Shown here: positions 20,935 through 32,333 of the stretch, piece after piece | Layout: each line of letters opens with the position of its first letter | How positions within the stretch are numbered: position 1 is the first letter of the stretch | Origin: Phoronis australis | Taxonomy: Eukaryota; Phoronida; Phoronidae | Direction: 5' to 3' | Assembly: GCA_002633005.1 (NCBI GenBank) | Contig: NMRA01000025.1 | Coordinates: forward strand, 385,450-449,449 | DNA length: 64,000 nt | Position numbers and translations under genes: made by a program | Notes under the pieces: generated by a model | Databases searched by the model: none | What the model was told of the DNA's origin: nothing | The model's input: the letters and a program-made list of their open reading frames with translations, nothing else

Positions 20935-21719
20935 TGTCAGAATATAGACTAACACTGTTTTTATTTGTATTGCTGTGTTTTGTTATTCTGTTTGATTGGC
21001 ATGACCCCTGAGTTAAGTACAATGATGATGTAATTTGTTTACTACAAAATAGTGTGGAATTTTCTAGAAGACTGAAGCCAGAACAGTGATGATGTAATTT
21101 GTTTACTACAGTATAGTGTGGAACTTTCTAGAAAACTCTAGCATGACACAGTGATTAATGCAGTCTGGAATATTCTAGAGACTAGTATATGTTTGTAGAA
21201 TGATTGAGTAGATTCAGGAAAGTTCTAGGATGTGCTTGAATTGATGAAAAGTTCCAGAACAATGCACTAGGCTATAAATAAACAAGCACGGATTTCTGTT
21301 AGTCAGATCAAGTCAGTTCAAAAGAAGATAAAGTCGGAAGATCAAGTCAGTTCAAGAGAGATCAAGCAAGTTCAAGAAAGTTAATCAGGAGAACTACAGT
21401 TGAGTTGCAGTGAAGATAATCAGCAGATACAGCGATAGTCAATAGAGAACCAGCTATAGAGACAGCAGGTTATTAAACCGACGAGTGTAACAGTTGCTGA
21501 ACGTGTCTCAGAAGTTCATCACAAGTCAAGGCTTTGCAGCACTGGCTGGAGCATAAACAGACATTACGTCGGACGTTTTGTTTGAGTAGGCTTGTGAACA
21601 TACGGTCGGGATTAATAAAGGATTACCTCGAACCAGTCTTCAGTCAATCTTCGCACCGAAAGCTATTAGCACCGGTCTGTAACAACCTGCGCCCACCCAC
21701 ACACGGGGAAAACGTGACA
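20935..21719 (+). repeat. 5' LTR
   Basis: This begins TGTCA and ends TGACA, a perfect 5-bp terminal inverted repeat. TATAAATA lies at 21273-21280 and AATAAA at 21614-21619. The first 576 bp are repeated as the 3' LTR at 26295. The 3' boundary is inferred from the TG..CA ends, the poly(A) signal and the primer-site-like sequence that follows, because the 3' LTR is cut short. Confidence 0.8.
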
Positions 21720-21721
21720 AT

Positions 21722-21740
21722 TGGCGAGCACGCCAGTAGC
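21722..21740 (+). promoter_or_regulatory. Candidate primer-binding site
   Basis: TGGCGAGCACGCC starts two bases after the inferred LTR end. TGG is the complement of the CCA end of tRNAs, and TTGGCGA after the LTR is common in gypsy-type elements. The tRNA is not identified. Confidence 0.55.
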
Positions 21741-21794
21741 CTACTGACGGTAACAAGGTGTGATAAAGTGGACTGTTGGAATGAGCAACTCCCT

Positions 21795-22866
21795 ATGGAG
21801 ACGAGATCTCAACTAAGGGAGTTGATGGCCCTCAGACAAGAAATAGGTCTGCAGCGAGACGACCTCAGACAGTTTGTGGAGAAACAACAAGCTGAGGCGC
21901 GTGCTGAGGCTGAGGCTGAGGCAGAGGAGAGAAGGCAAGCTCGTGACGCTGAGGAGAGAAAGCAAGCTCGTGAGGATGAGGAGAGAAAGCAAGCTTGGGA
22001 GGCTGAAGAAAGAAGGCAAGCCCGCGAAGCCGAACAGCAGATGGAGAGAGAGTGGAACATGAGAGGGCGCTAGCGGCACTCAAGGCTGAACAAGTAGCAG
22101 CTGGGGTAGCCATGCTAGACCAACAGGGGGCGTGAAACCGAAGCTACCCAAGTTTGACGAAAAGCAGGATGATATGGACAACTTCCTGGAAAAGTTTGAA
22201 AGATACACAGAGAGCCAGGGTTGGACCCAAAGTTAATGGGCAATTAGTCTCAGTCCCCTCTTAATAGGTAAGGGTTTGCAGGTTTACACCAGCCTACCGA
22301 TGGCAGATGCACTGGACTATGCTACACTCAAGAGAGCCTTACAGAAGCGGTATGAGCTGACGGAGGAGGGAAGCGAGGGCTGAGAGGGGTGAGACAGCTT
22401 ACCAGTTTGTGGCCCGCATACAGCGCTACCTAGACAGGTGGATAGACATGTCCCACTGTGGCAAAGATTTTACTGAGTTAAGAGACCTGTTAGTGCGTGA
22501 GCAGTACGTGAACACCTGTACTAAGGACTTGGCTTTGTTCCTGCGAGAGCAGACACCCAAGTCTGTTCCAGAGATGGTGAGCTTAGCAGAAAGACATATT
22601 GAGGCCCATGGACTGGATATAACGAGCACTCAGTCGAAGAAGTCCCTAGAACGACACGTCAAGACAGACAACCAGAGAGTCGACCAAAAGAAAACAGACC
22701 TCGCAGAGGAAAGGTGTTTCTTATGTCACAAAACTGGACACCTGGCTAGAGACAGTCGGAAGCGGACACAAGGGATGCAACACCAGAAGTCAGCAGCGGT
22801 CAACCACCGAGATTCCCAGTATAAGGAGGACTCGATGAAGTGTACTAAACCTGGACGCGCCGTCTG
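21795..22866 (+). pseudogene. gag: gag (Gmr1-like), frameshifted
   Basis: The likely start is ATG at 21795 (METRSQLRELMALRQEIG), leading into a long charged coiled-coil of EERRQAR and EERKQAR repeats. Frame changes near 22060-22130 and again near 22230-22380 separate KLPKFDEKQDDMDNFLEKFE (retrotransposon gag domain) from AYQFVARIQRYLDRW. A zinc knuckle at about 22714 reads CFLCHKTGHLARDS, so the last cysteine of CCHC is serine. Confidence 0.82.
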
Positions 22867-22870
22867 AAGG

Positions 22871-23363
22871 AGGGGTATGTTGGCACGAAGAAGGTCTCAC
22901 TATTGAGAGACACAGGCTGCACGACCGTTGTGGTTCGGTCCAGTCTAGTCGATCAGGAGATATGACCTGCCGGAAGTGGTCATGTGAATTGGCGGACTCT
23001 ACCAAAAAGTGGCTGCCTGTCGCCAGGATCAACATCAAGACACCGTACTACACGGAAGAAGTGTTTGCGATGTGCATGGAGCGTCCAGTGGCCGATTTGA
23101 TTATCGGGAACGTACCTGATGCCTTGAACCCAGGGGATGTTGAGCGACAGCAGAGAGCAACAACTGCCAACGAAGACAATATAGGCAATGGCCTTTTGGA
23201 GGATCCGAAAGATGACTCTCAGAAGGGTACTTCTTCCCATGAGGAAAATCCAGTGTCCTCAACTCTACAGGGAGAAGAGGTGACAGACATGTCGGTAGAA
23301 ACAGATCCTGATGAATCCAGCAGGGAAGCGGTAGCAGTGACTACCAGTGCTCAAGTAGAGTGA
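22871..23363 (+). pseudogene. Aspartic protease (retropepsin) remnant
   Basis: The active-site motif DTG is at 22909-22917 in the context LLRDTGCTTVVVRSSLV. The C-terminal part, PVADLIIGNVPDALNPGD, is in another frame from about 23083. A stop and frameshift separate the two halves. The tail to 23363 is an acidic linker before integrase. Confidence 0.8.
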
Positions 23364-23390
23364 TAAAAAGCGGACATTAAGCCGTTAGCT

Positions 23391-24635
23391 GTGTCTCCGA
23401 CTATACAAGAGGTGGTACTAAAGCAGTTTAAAGAAGCCCAGCATGAAGATTCATCAATGAAAAAGTTGTGGGTGCAAGCTGAAGCCAAAGTTCAGCGACA
23501 GACCAAAGACAAGGGGTCATACGTGATGGAGATTCAGAGAGGATTACTTTATCAGATATTCAAGAAGAAAGACGGTGACGAGGTGAAACAAGTTGTTGTG
23601 CCGAGCAGTTTACGGAAGTCCGTGATGAGGCTTGCTCATGAGTCTATACTCGGTGGACACCTCGGTGTTAGGAAGACAACTGACCGTATCACCAGCAACT
23701 TCTATTGGCCAGGAGTGGCATCAGAATTGACCAGACTCTGCAAATCATGCGACATCTGCCAGAAGACAATCCCGAGAGGTCGAGTGACCAAGGTACCCCT
23801 GGGATAGATGCCTTTGATGGGGGAGCCTTTCAAAAGAATCGCGATCGATCTGATTGGCCCTATAGTTCCAGCTTCCGACAAAGGAAACAGATACATTCTC
23901 ACGGTGGTAGATTTCGCTACCGGGTATCCAGAAGCAGTGGCCCTACCGAAGATTGAGACAGGGCGTGTGGCTGAAGCATTACTAGAAGTCTTCAGTAGAG
24001 TAGGGTTCCCGCGAGAGATCCTGAGTGATCGTGGAACGCAGTTCACAGCGGAACTAATGAAGGAGGTCTGCAGGCTTGTGAGTGCAAAGCAGCTGTACAC
24101 GACCCCTTACAATCCACGCTGTAACGAGCTCTTTGAGAGAATCACCGGTGTTTTAAAGGCCATGCTGAAGAAAATGTGTCAAGAAAGACCAAAGGATTGG
24201 GACCGGTATCTGCCAGCTGTCCTGTTTGCTTACCAGGAAGTTCCGCAATCAAGCACAGGATTTTCACCCTTTGAGTTGTTATACGGCAGGGCAGTAAAGC
24301 AAATACTGAGCGAACTCTGGGCAGGGGAAGACAGCAATGACGTCCGTAATACTTACCAGTGTGTCTTCGAGCTCAGGAACCGCTTAGAGGAGACCTACGA
24401 GTTGACTAGAAAAAGTTTGTACAATGCACAAGGTATTCTCAAGCATTACTACGACAAGAAGACCAGAGATAGGCAGTTTCAAGTGGGACAAAGAGTGTTA
24501 GTATTACTTCACACAGACCACAATAAGCTTACACTGCAATGGAAGGGGCCATACGAAGTTACAGAAAAAGTCAGCCGTATGGACTACCGCATCAATATGA
24601 ACGGCAAGATTAAGATCTTCCGTGCCAATCTGTAG
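23391..24635 (+). pseudogene. Integrase, upstream of RT
   Basis: The N-terminal H2C2 zinc region shows HLGVRKTTDRI and CKSCDICQKT. After an in-frame TAG at 23805 the core domain has DLIGP, LSDRGTQF and NELFERITG, giving the D,D-35-E residues, and the C-terminal GPY/F module reads LQWKGPYEV. Apart from the single stop it is one continuous frame. Position before RT is the Ty1/copia-like order of Gmr1 elements. Confidence 0.92.
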
Positions 24636-24820
24636 AAGGCGTATCACGAACGCGAGACTGATAACATCACAGTCAAAGATGAACCGATCGGCGTTGATTG
24701 AAGAGTGTGTGACTGACGACGCGACTCTTCTTGATGAAGGCGGTTTAGAGCTTCTGCCGATGGTTCACAACGATACCTGTAAGGATGTAAAGCTGTTTGA
24801 TACCTTGACGTCCGAGCAGC

Positions 24821-25780
24821 GTGAACAGGCACTACAGCTCTTACGTTGCTACCGTGGTCAGTGGTATCTTCACCAATCAGCCTGGAGAGACCGATTTGGC
24901 CAGCCACGTCATCGAATTGACGACAGAACAACCAGTGAGAGTGAGGCTACGTCAGATGCTGTACACTACTCAGGAACTAGTGAAGAAGGAAGTGCAAGAG
25001 ATGTTAAAGATGAACATAACTGAGCCTTCCACTTCGGCTTACAGTTCTCCTGTAGTTTTGGTGGCTAAAAAGGACGGAACCACAAGATTCTGTGTTGACT
25101 ACCGACGGCTAAATGCAGTGACTAAGTTTGACAACGAGCCTATGGGTAACCCAGAAGCTATTATGGCTAATCTGCATGGTCAACGTTTCTTCTAGAAGTT
25201 CGACTTTATGAAGGGCTACTGGCAAAATCCCATGGATGAAGCTAGTAAAGAGAAAACCGCATTTGTGACTCCAGGAGGCTGTTACCAGTTCCGCAGAATG
25301 CCGTTTGGCTTGGTGAATTCAGCGGCCACGTTCAACAGGATGATGAGAAGAATGCTAGCAGGCTCAGGTAATATCTAGCAGTATGTCGACGATGTGCTAC
25401 TCCACACTGTCACCTGGGAGGAACATTTCCATACCCTGAGAGACCTGTTTCAGAGAGTTAAACAAACCGGCTTGACATTAAGACCGTCAAAGTGCAGCAC
25501 TGGATGTCCAGAGGTGGAGTTCCTTGGACATGAGGTTGGGACGAAAAAGATAGCTATGGAAGACCAGAAGCTCATGAAGATTCAGGATGCACCAACGCCA
25601 TCTACTAAGACGGAAGTACGGTCATTCCTAGGACTTACAGGGTACCACCGAAAGTTTGTGCCTAACTATGCACAGATAGCCACACCGTTGACGGATTTGC
25701 TGAAGAAGGGCCAACCAAAGAAAGTCGTGTGGACCGATATTCATGAACAGGCATTCAAGAAGTTAAAGCAAGCGCTTTGA
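24821..25780 (+). pseudogene. Reverse transcriptase, downstream of integrase
   Basis: Motifs in order are EPSTSAYSSPVVLVAKKDG, FCVDYRRLNAVT, FDFMKGYWQ, MPFGLVNSAATFNRMM and YVDD (25382-25393), then FLGLTGYHRKFVPNYAQIA of the connection region. Stops interrupt at 25193 (TAG) and 25376 (TAG), and a TGA closes the frame at 25778. The preceding spacer (24636-24820) shifts frame relative to integrase. Confidence 0.92.
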
Positions 25781-26170
25781 AGTAGCCCGATCCTACGAGT
25801 ACCAGACTTCACACCGAGATTCATCGTCAGGACGGAAGTATCTAACGATGGTTTAGGGGCAGTTTTACTGCAGGAGTTTGACGATGGAATATTCCCCATT
25901 GCATATGCCAGCCAGAATCTTAAAGAAAGCGAGCGGTATTACTTTACAGAAGAGAAAGAGTGTTTAGCGATAGTGTTTGCTGTGAAACGTTTTCAGTTTT
26001 ATCTCTACGGGACAGAATTCGTGGTGCAAACAGACCACAAACCATTGGTATATATTCAGCGTTGTAAGATTGAAAGCCCCAGGGTTATGCGATGGGCTAT
26101 AGCGCTGCTGAATTATAAATTCCGTGAGGAGGATAACCCTCGAAAATGTAAGGTCGGTCAGACTATTTAA
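25781..26170 (+). pseudogene. RNase H domain
   Basis: This continues in the RT frame past the TGA with FIVRTEVSNDGLGAVLLQE, YASQNLKESERYYFTEEKE and VVQTDHKPLVYI. The first catalytic aspartate (usual TDAS) is glutamate (TEVS), consistent with decay. It ends at a stop at 26168, about 125 bp before the 3' LTR. Confidence 0.85.
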
Positions 26171-26294
26171 GTCGACTAGCAGAGCCTGCAAGTCAGGGAG
26201 CACTTTAGCGGCGGATATAGTAGATTATATATATATGCCACATGATTTTGTGTTAGACAATTATAGAGTAATTTTCTCTTTGGCAGGGGTGTGT

Positions 26295-26876
26295 TGTCAG
26301 AATATAGACTGACATTGTTTTCATTTGTATTACTTTGTTTTGTTATTCTGTTTGATTGGCATGACACCTGAGTTAACTACAGTGATGATGTAATTTGTTT
26401 ACTACAAAATAGTGTGGAACTTTCTAGAAGACTGAGGCCAGAACAGTGATGATGTAATTTGTTTACTACAGTACATGTATATAGTGTGGAACTTTCTAGA
26501 AAACTCTAGCATGACAGTGATTAATGCAGTCTGGAATATTCTAGAGACTAGTATATGTTTGTAGAATGGTTGGGTAGATTCAGGAAAGTTCTAGAATGTG
26601 CTTGAATTGATGAAAAGCTCCAGAACAATGCATTAGGCTATAAATACACAAGCACGGGTTTGTGTTAGTCAGATCAAATCAGTTCAAGAGCAGATCAAGT
26701 CGGGAGATCAAGTCAGTTCAAGAGAGATCAAGTTAGTTCAAGAAAGTTAATCAGGAGAACTACAGTTGAGTTGCAGTGAAGATAATCAGCAGTTACAGCG
26801 ATAGTCAATAGAGAGCCAGCTATAGAGACAGCAGATTATTGAATCGACGAGTGTAACACTTGCTGAACGTGTCTCA
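26295..26876 (+). repeat. 3' LTR, truncated at its 3' end
   Basis: This matches the first 576 bp of the 5' LTR with few changes plus a short ACATGT-type insertion. TATAAATA is at 26639-26646. Similarity stops after GTGTCTCA; the last about 210 bp, including the poly(A) signal and the TGACA end, are missing. Confidence 0.88.
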
Positions 26877-27050
26877 TGATTATTCAGGCTCCCACCATTT
26901 TTAAAGACCACTATGTTTGATTTATCGACATTCACAGACATGTTACATTTTAAACAAAAATTTCCAATGAATCAAGCCTTCTCTAAAGTTGCACTAGTGT
27001 GTCTCCAACCACGGTGACATCATCTGCAAAAAGTAACAAGAATACAATTG
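26877..27050 (-). mobile_element. LINE reverse-transcriptase relic, catalytic part
   Basis: On the minus strand this reads LLFADDVTVVGDT (FADD box, complement of 27016-27027), then MSVNVDKSNIVVFKNGGSLN with frame breaks. It joins conceptually to the C-terminal part at 20659-20934, so the LTR element split one LINE copy. Confidence 0.78.
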
Positions 27051-28874
27051 ATATATCTTGGTTTACCTGTATATGTTTATCCCTATTTATTGAATCGAAA
27101 GAGTTACTGAAGACAAAAAAGCACAATAAAATGGTTTGGATTTACATTTCAACAAATATTTTTCACCAATCCGTTTTTCACATTGAACATTGTTTAAAGA
27201 ACACCAAACCCAGTTTTGGCCACCATTTCAATGTTGACAAGTATCGCGATTTCCGTTCCCCGACTGACAAGACCGTAATAATGTAAAAACGTTATATACA
27301 TGTACATGCCTGCACAAAATTCGCGTAGAATGAGTCTTAAGATGGTTTCCAAAATTAAATCTGCGCCGAATGTGTCCATCAATTGATCAGTCGGAACAAA
27401 TACATCACGGCTACCTATCAGCAACGGTTTCCCCTCGTTTGTCCATTTCCGCTCACTTAATTGATCCGCCGTGCAATTAAATTTCATACAGCGCTGAGTA
27501 GGCCTATCACTTTCAAGTCAACGTGCAATCAACTGACAACGAAGGCAACTTCTGCCGAATCGATTTCGAGATTATTCAGTAACAGTTATTTTCTTGAAAA
27601 TTCTCCACCCAGGTAGAAGTGAATGCCTGTACCTCCCGTACACCTTACGAAAAGTTAGTTAAGACAAAAGTGTTTAAAACCTATTTTTCAATGATTTTCA
27701 CGTTGCATGACACATGTTTTTTGAAAAAAATGTCTGTTCTTTTAGATACTAAATGTCTGTTGAAACGCAGAACTTTTACGTCTGCCAACTCAGTGATGTA
27801 TGAGGTACTGCTTCACGTTTCTGAAATTTGTATAATGTGGCTGGTCTACATGAAATTAATTTTAAATTGTGTGAAACTTTAAGAATTTCAAAAACTTGAA
27901 CTTTTTTGAATTTAGTGTCATTTATACAGGAATGCATTATTAGATGATGATATTTGCCCCTCAAAATCCATTTCTACGTCAGAGCGAACGATGACAGGCT
28001 TCGAACAAGTTTTAGATGACATGGAACAACGTAGTCGGATGCATCATTAAGAGCAGATGTTCGCACTAACTCAAAAAAAATCTGAAGTTGTTTAATCCTT
28101 GTTTTTTACAATCTTTGGTGTTGACTTTAAATTGTTTAGAATTGAAGGTATTCAAGACTTTGAGTTTTTAAAGTTTTAAAATGCTTTCAATGAGCAGGTC
28201 AATTTTTAATTGACGAAATAAACTTTGATGAAATACAACGGCTTTTGTGGAAAAAGCAGTTAAATCTACCGCGATTATTAATACGAAATGCAAGGACATG
28301 TACAGTAGCTTTTGGAGATATTTTTACCGGGAACAGAATTCAATTTGAATTTTTACCGGTTTAGTTAGCAAACTTGTGTCCAGGAACTTTATATCTTAGC
28401 GAATTTTTCATGTTGGTTTTTGGTCGTTGTGATGATAGCGGTGATTTTGGTGGTGATAATGGTGATGGGGGTGTTGATGATGGTGGTAGTAGCTGTGGCG
28501 ATGAACATGTTTTGGATCATTAATTTACCATAAGAATAGCAATGACAAATCGATATTTTTTCAAAACTTTCCCATGAGTAAAATCAATACAAAATTTATT
28601 TACCTTCAATAATGTTAGAGGAAGTTGTACCACGGCTGACACCGGGAGCGTTTCCTAAACCATATTAATCGATTTGTTTGCGTACCAAAACTGCACCCAC
28701 ATTTGACTAATTGACGCACATCTTTCTTTACAAAAAAAGAAAATATAATCCTCTGTTTGACTATTCGACATGTTAGATTTCTAGGTAGAAAAAGGGCAAA
28801 GGGTTTTCTATTCAGCTCACGAAAAAAATTGTATTCTGACACGCTGCCGCAGATTGATCATACGTTACGGCAAA
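27051..28874. other. No recognised gene
   Basis: This is AT-rich sequence upstream of the PAN exon. A short GATGGTGG-type low-complexity patch lies at about 28430-28500. No coding exon or repeat boundary was identified. Confidence 0.5.
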
Positions 28875-29190
28875 ATGGTCACTTTGTACTTTGAGAACAT
28901 TGTATCTATCGTTTTGCTTCTAAATAAGTTTCTTTTGAATTCAATTTCTTACTGTGAAGAAGGATATTTTGAATCCTTGGACAGATATAAAGGTAAACGA
29001 TATTCAAGAAATTCTACGCACGCGTACACCGCCGCCATGAAATCTGCTTGTTCTCAGTTATGCCTTTTACAAAAACAAAAATGTTCATTTTTCAACTACA
29101 ACGAAGATTTGAAAACATGCGAACTGTTTTTCGGAGACTGGGACAACGGGCTTGTTTTGCCTTCAGATTCTTGGTCTATAACACACAGAG
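28875..29190 (+). CDS. Signal peptide plus PAN/Apple-domain exon
   Basis: The ATG at 28875 begins MVTLYFENIVSIVLLLNKF, a hydrophobic signal peptide ending near YCEEGYF. A cysteine-patterned domain of about 75 residues follows: CSQLCLLQKQKCSFFNYN, then KTCELFFGDW and a Trp-Ser end, which fits the PAN/Apple fold used for protein or carbohydrate contacts outside the cell. The exon ends at a good donor, AG/GTGAGT at 29191, in phase 1. The LamG exons from 40730 need a phase-2 donor, so at least one exon is missing if they are one gene. Confidence 0.72.
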
Positions 29191-31016
29191 GTGAGTACAA
29201 CCAATTGTCCTATATTTTACACGTTTTCGGCTTGCTAGTATACTACGCATTTCAGGTAAAGAGGGACAGCTTGTGTATCGATGACTGGTTTCCATGGCAC
29301 TCCAATGAACCTTGTTTATATGTTGTACTTTAGGACGATGACCATTTGTACAACAAAGAATTTATATCTTATCATGCATGTTAGTTTGAGGTTGAATCAT
29401 AGCGGAAAACCACGCGTTAATCCATATAAGAAGTTTCAGAATTATCTCACCGCCGTGGATTCAGTATTCGATGTCAGTTTCATTTCCTTGACACTGAACA
29501 TGATCCATCCATATCTTTCCACGGTCTCGTCCAAATGCGCTGTATTCCTATAGTCTTTCGGCATTTGCATACCCTAGGACAAAGCAGAGATTTTAGACAT
29601 AACTTCGCAAACGACTATGGAACTACATCACGGGTCATGAAGTTTGGGTAACCTGGGGACGTGTCGTCTAGTAGACAGTAATTCGCATTTTCCCAATACC
29701 TTTCGCATCATTGTGGGATCTTAACAGCGACATGTATGGGCCTAGCTGAAATAATTATACATGTTCATATGTTTTCATCAAAACACCAACAAAGTGAACT
29801 TTTATGAACTGAATGTTGATATTCAGTGCACGCTTTTAAACTACGATTTTTTCATAACGGCACGTATCTCTGCAAAACTTTGTAACGACGTTTAATGTAA
29901 TAAAGGCCAATCTTCGTCACGTGATCAATGTTTTAGACCCTAAAAACTTTTGCATCAACAGCTAAGTTGGAGGTTACAGCAAGTCGACGTGAAATGGACA
30001 TTACGGCAATTTCCCGTTGATCCCAACTTGTTCGATTCTATAGCCCAACAACAAGTTGGGAAGATGACCCCTGCAGCCAATATCTTACACGACCGATTAA
30101 CTTCATTCTGGCATTATGGATGGAGGGCCAGCTCTCTTGTTCTATAATTGCGCTAATCTCCGGTGAGATCGTATCTAGCCTGACTGTGCTGTACTGTTAA
30201 AAAATTAAGTTATGACATATTTGAACATATATCAATAGCATTTCTGAATTTCTCGTCAAATACTAATCATGTTTAGTTTTTAAATCACCAAAATCGCCCA
30301 AGTACAACCGAAGTTAAGACAATCTATTCTTTCCGGACATACCAATTCGCCGCTCTAGGTTTGATACGCGGTCTGCAATAAGCCTGGTAGATAACTGACC
30401 TGCCTGTTGTCGTACCAGACAATAGAATGTTCTTGGCAGTTACCAAAGGAGTTAGCTGTTATAATAGGCTCACAACTCTCAACGTTTGGTAAAGTCACTG
30501 AACGGGAGAACGCCGTTATGAAATGTATTACATCTATGTTTAGAGCTAGACAACAAATGACTTGATGATTGTTTCAAGCCACACTGAGTTCTCGTGAGTT
30601 GTGTCCTGAAACATTCAGAGAGGTAATCATGTTTGCACCTCTAATGCCGCAGCGTCTTTTTTTACATTTGTACCAAACCATTGAGGAAACAAGTGAGCAG
30701 TACATTTGATTATCTATTTATTGTTACACAGTGTTTAATTTTCATTAAGCGGGTTAAAAACCATCTAAATAACAAGTACTGACAAATTAAGCTCGCAGTA
30801 CAGACAACACAACGAGTAAAACAGCACAAAATCTGCAAAGTCGTGTGTAAAGTTTAACGCTTCTTCCTCTTTTTAATATCAGTACATGTACATCATAAAC
30901 AACAACGTCCATAATATACGGGACGATATTATAAAATACAGGAAACCCATATTTATTGGGTATAGAATCATTTAAGTATGTAATTTTTAACCCAATGTAC
31001 TGTATCGCAAACATAT
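29191..31016. other. No recognised gene
   Basis: This follows the PAN exon and is probably intron. Frames up to about 90 codons exist but none has family features. A small self-similar patch with CAACTTGTT and ACAAGTTGG occurs near 30020-30060. Confidence 0.5.
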
Positions 31017-31020
31017 TTAA

Positions 31021-32333
31021 AGGCGAAGACAGCCTTTTTTCATGTCATTTTTAGCAAAAATAGGGTTCGTTGATTATCCCAGACATATTTTTCACTTATT
31101 TACAGCTTTTCGTAATTTAATTAATTACTCGTCGTCTACTCCGGAAGTGACGTTTTGGGGGAGGCAAGAATTTCGCCCCAATTTCTTTTCATAGAGTCTG
31201 ACTGTGAGAGCAGTCGAGTCAGTCATTGTTCTACCTCGGTTGTAATAAGTTCGGTCGTCGTTTGCTTTCGTTGACGAGTCAGTCAACATGCCACGCTGTT
31301 GATGCCTACCGAGATGTACTCATTATCGTCTCACGTACAGAGGAAAAACTGTCCCACTTGCCTGAGTGTCCCGCGACACACCGGCTCCCGATGGTGACTT
31401 GAGTACCCAAACTGCTTACATCCAGCCGTGCGACTCCCTCGTTACACACGTGGCACCTTCTAAATAGCTCCAATACAAGTCCACAATAAACTTATCAAAC
31501 TTAGGTTCACCGATCTGTTCACTGGATGACGAACTGTCCTTTTCACTGGATGTCAAACTGGGCCTGTATTCACTCCTACTCAACATCGTTGCAGGGCTGC
31601 TTACAGGCTCTGGGCTAAAGACAACAGCACACGGGGAATCACTGCTAGTTCCTGGAATTGCACGCTATGGGGTACGTTCGGAGGCATGGGTGACAGTAGA
31701 TGAAGTGCCTCCAGTCACTGTTTATAGTGGCTACAGCTCGCGAGGCTTCTCGCTTCAAAAACGCACTTCTCGGGGGTGGCGATTAGGCACTTGGCTGCCG
31801 GGAATCAACAGCGACGATATGGAACCCTTCTTAATTCAGGCGTTGTTTCGCAGGGACCTTCATCAAGTCAGCGTACATATCTCTGTCGTAATCTGACGGA
31901 TGAAAATGCTTCCCACTGCTTTGTACGTTGCGTGAATGGGTAGCGCTACGTTCTTCACTCGAACGAGCTAGCCAATTACGGCGAATTGTGTCATCCTTCG
32001 GAAAGCGATGCAAGGTACCCAAAAAGCGCGTGTGAGACGATAACGATAACGCAGCAACAGCGTGGCATGTTGACTGACTCGTAAACAAAAGCAAACGACG
32101 ACAGAACTTATCACATCCGAGGTAGAACAATGACTGACTTGACAGCTCTCACAGTCTGACTATATGAAAAGAAATTGGCGCGAAATTCTTGCCTCCCAAA
32201 ATGACACTTCCTGAGTAGAGGGCGAGAAATTAATCAAATTGCGAAAAGCTGTAATTAAGTGAAACATATGTCTGGGACAACCAACAGACCTTATTTTTGT
32301 TAAAAGTGACATAAAAAAAGGTTGCCTTCGCCT
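31021..32333 (-). mobile_element. Kolobok-like TTAA element with long inverted repeats
   Basis: TTAA flanks both sides (31017-31020, 32334-32337). Ends read AGGCGAAGACAGCC and, reversed, AGGCGAAGGCAACC. The arms are similar over about 280 bp (31021-31305 against 32050-32333). The interior encodes THAP-domain remnants on the minus strand. Kolobok transposases combine TTAA targets with a THAP domain, which makes this class the best guess. At 1.3 kb with a broken frame it is non-autonomous. Confidence 0.72.
31831..32071 (-). pseudogene. THAP-domain fragment (transposase N-terminus)
   Basis: From the ATG at 32071 the minus strand starts MPRCC, as THAP domains do; after a frame break near 32025 it continues FLGTLHRFPKDDTIRRNW and KHFHPSDYDRDMYADL. 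The FHRFPKD and W positions and the HF-x-DY motif fit the C2CH THAP zinc finger, but the cysteine expected before KHF is lost. The left arm of the element also contains an ATGCCACGCTGTTG start on the plus strand at 31288. Confidence 0.65.

Larger units (their letters stand above)
20935..26876 (+). mobile_element. Gmr1-like Ty3/gypsy LTR retrotransposon (nested, dead)
   Basis: The order is 5' LTR, gag, protease, integrase, reverse transcriptase, RNase H, truncated 3' LTR. Protein wording (HLGVRKTT, DLIGP, WKGPYEV, FCVDYRRLN, YVDD, FLGLTGYHRKF) is Ty3/gypsy, but integrase precedes reverse transcriptase as in Ty1/copia. That order is the hallmark of the Gmr1 group described from deuterostomes. 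Gag, PR, INT and RT lie in different frames and there are several internal stops, so it is inactive. It interrupts a minus-strand LINE. Confidence 0.92.

Noticed and set aside
20935-21510. Shorter 5' LTR ending at GTGTCTCA (21510)
   Set aside because: That end lacks a poly(A) signal, primer site and target duplication; the TGTCA...TGACA pair supports an end at 21719.
21534-22073. gag starting at 21534
   Set aside because: The frame starts inside the LTR; the Met at 21795 after the primer-site region is a better start.
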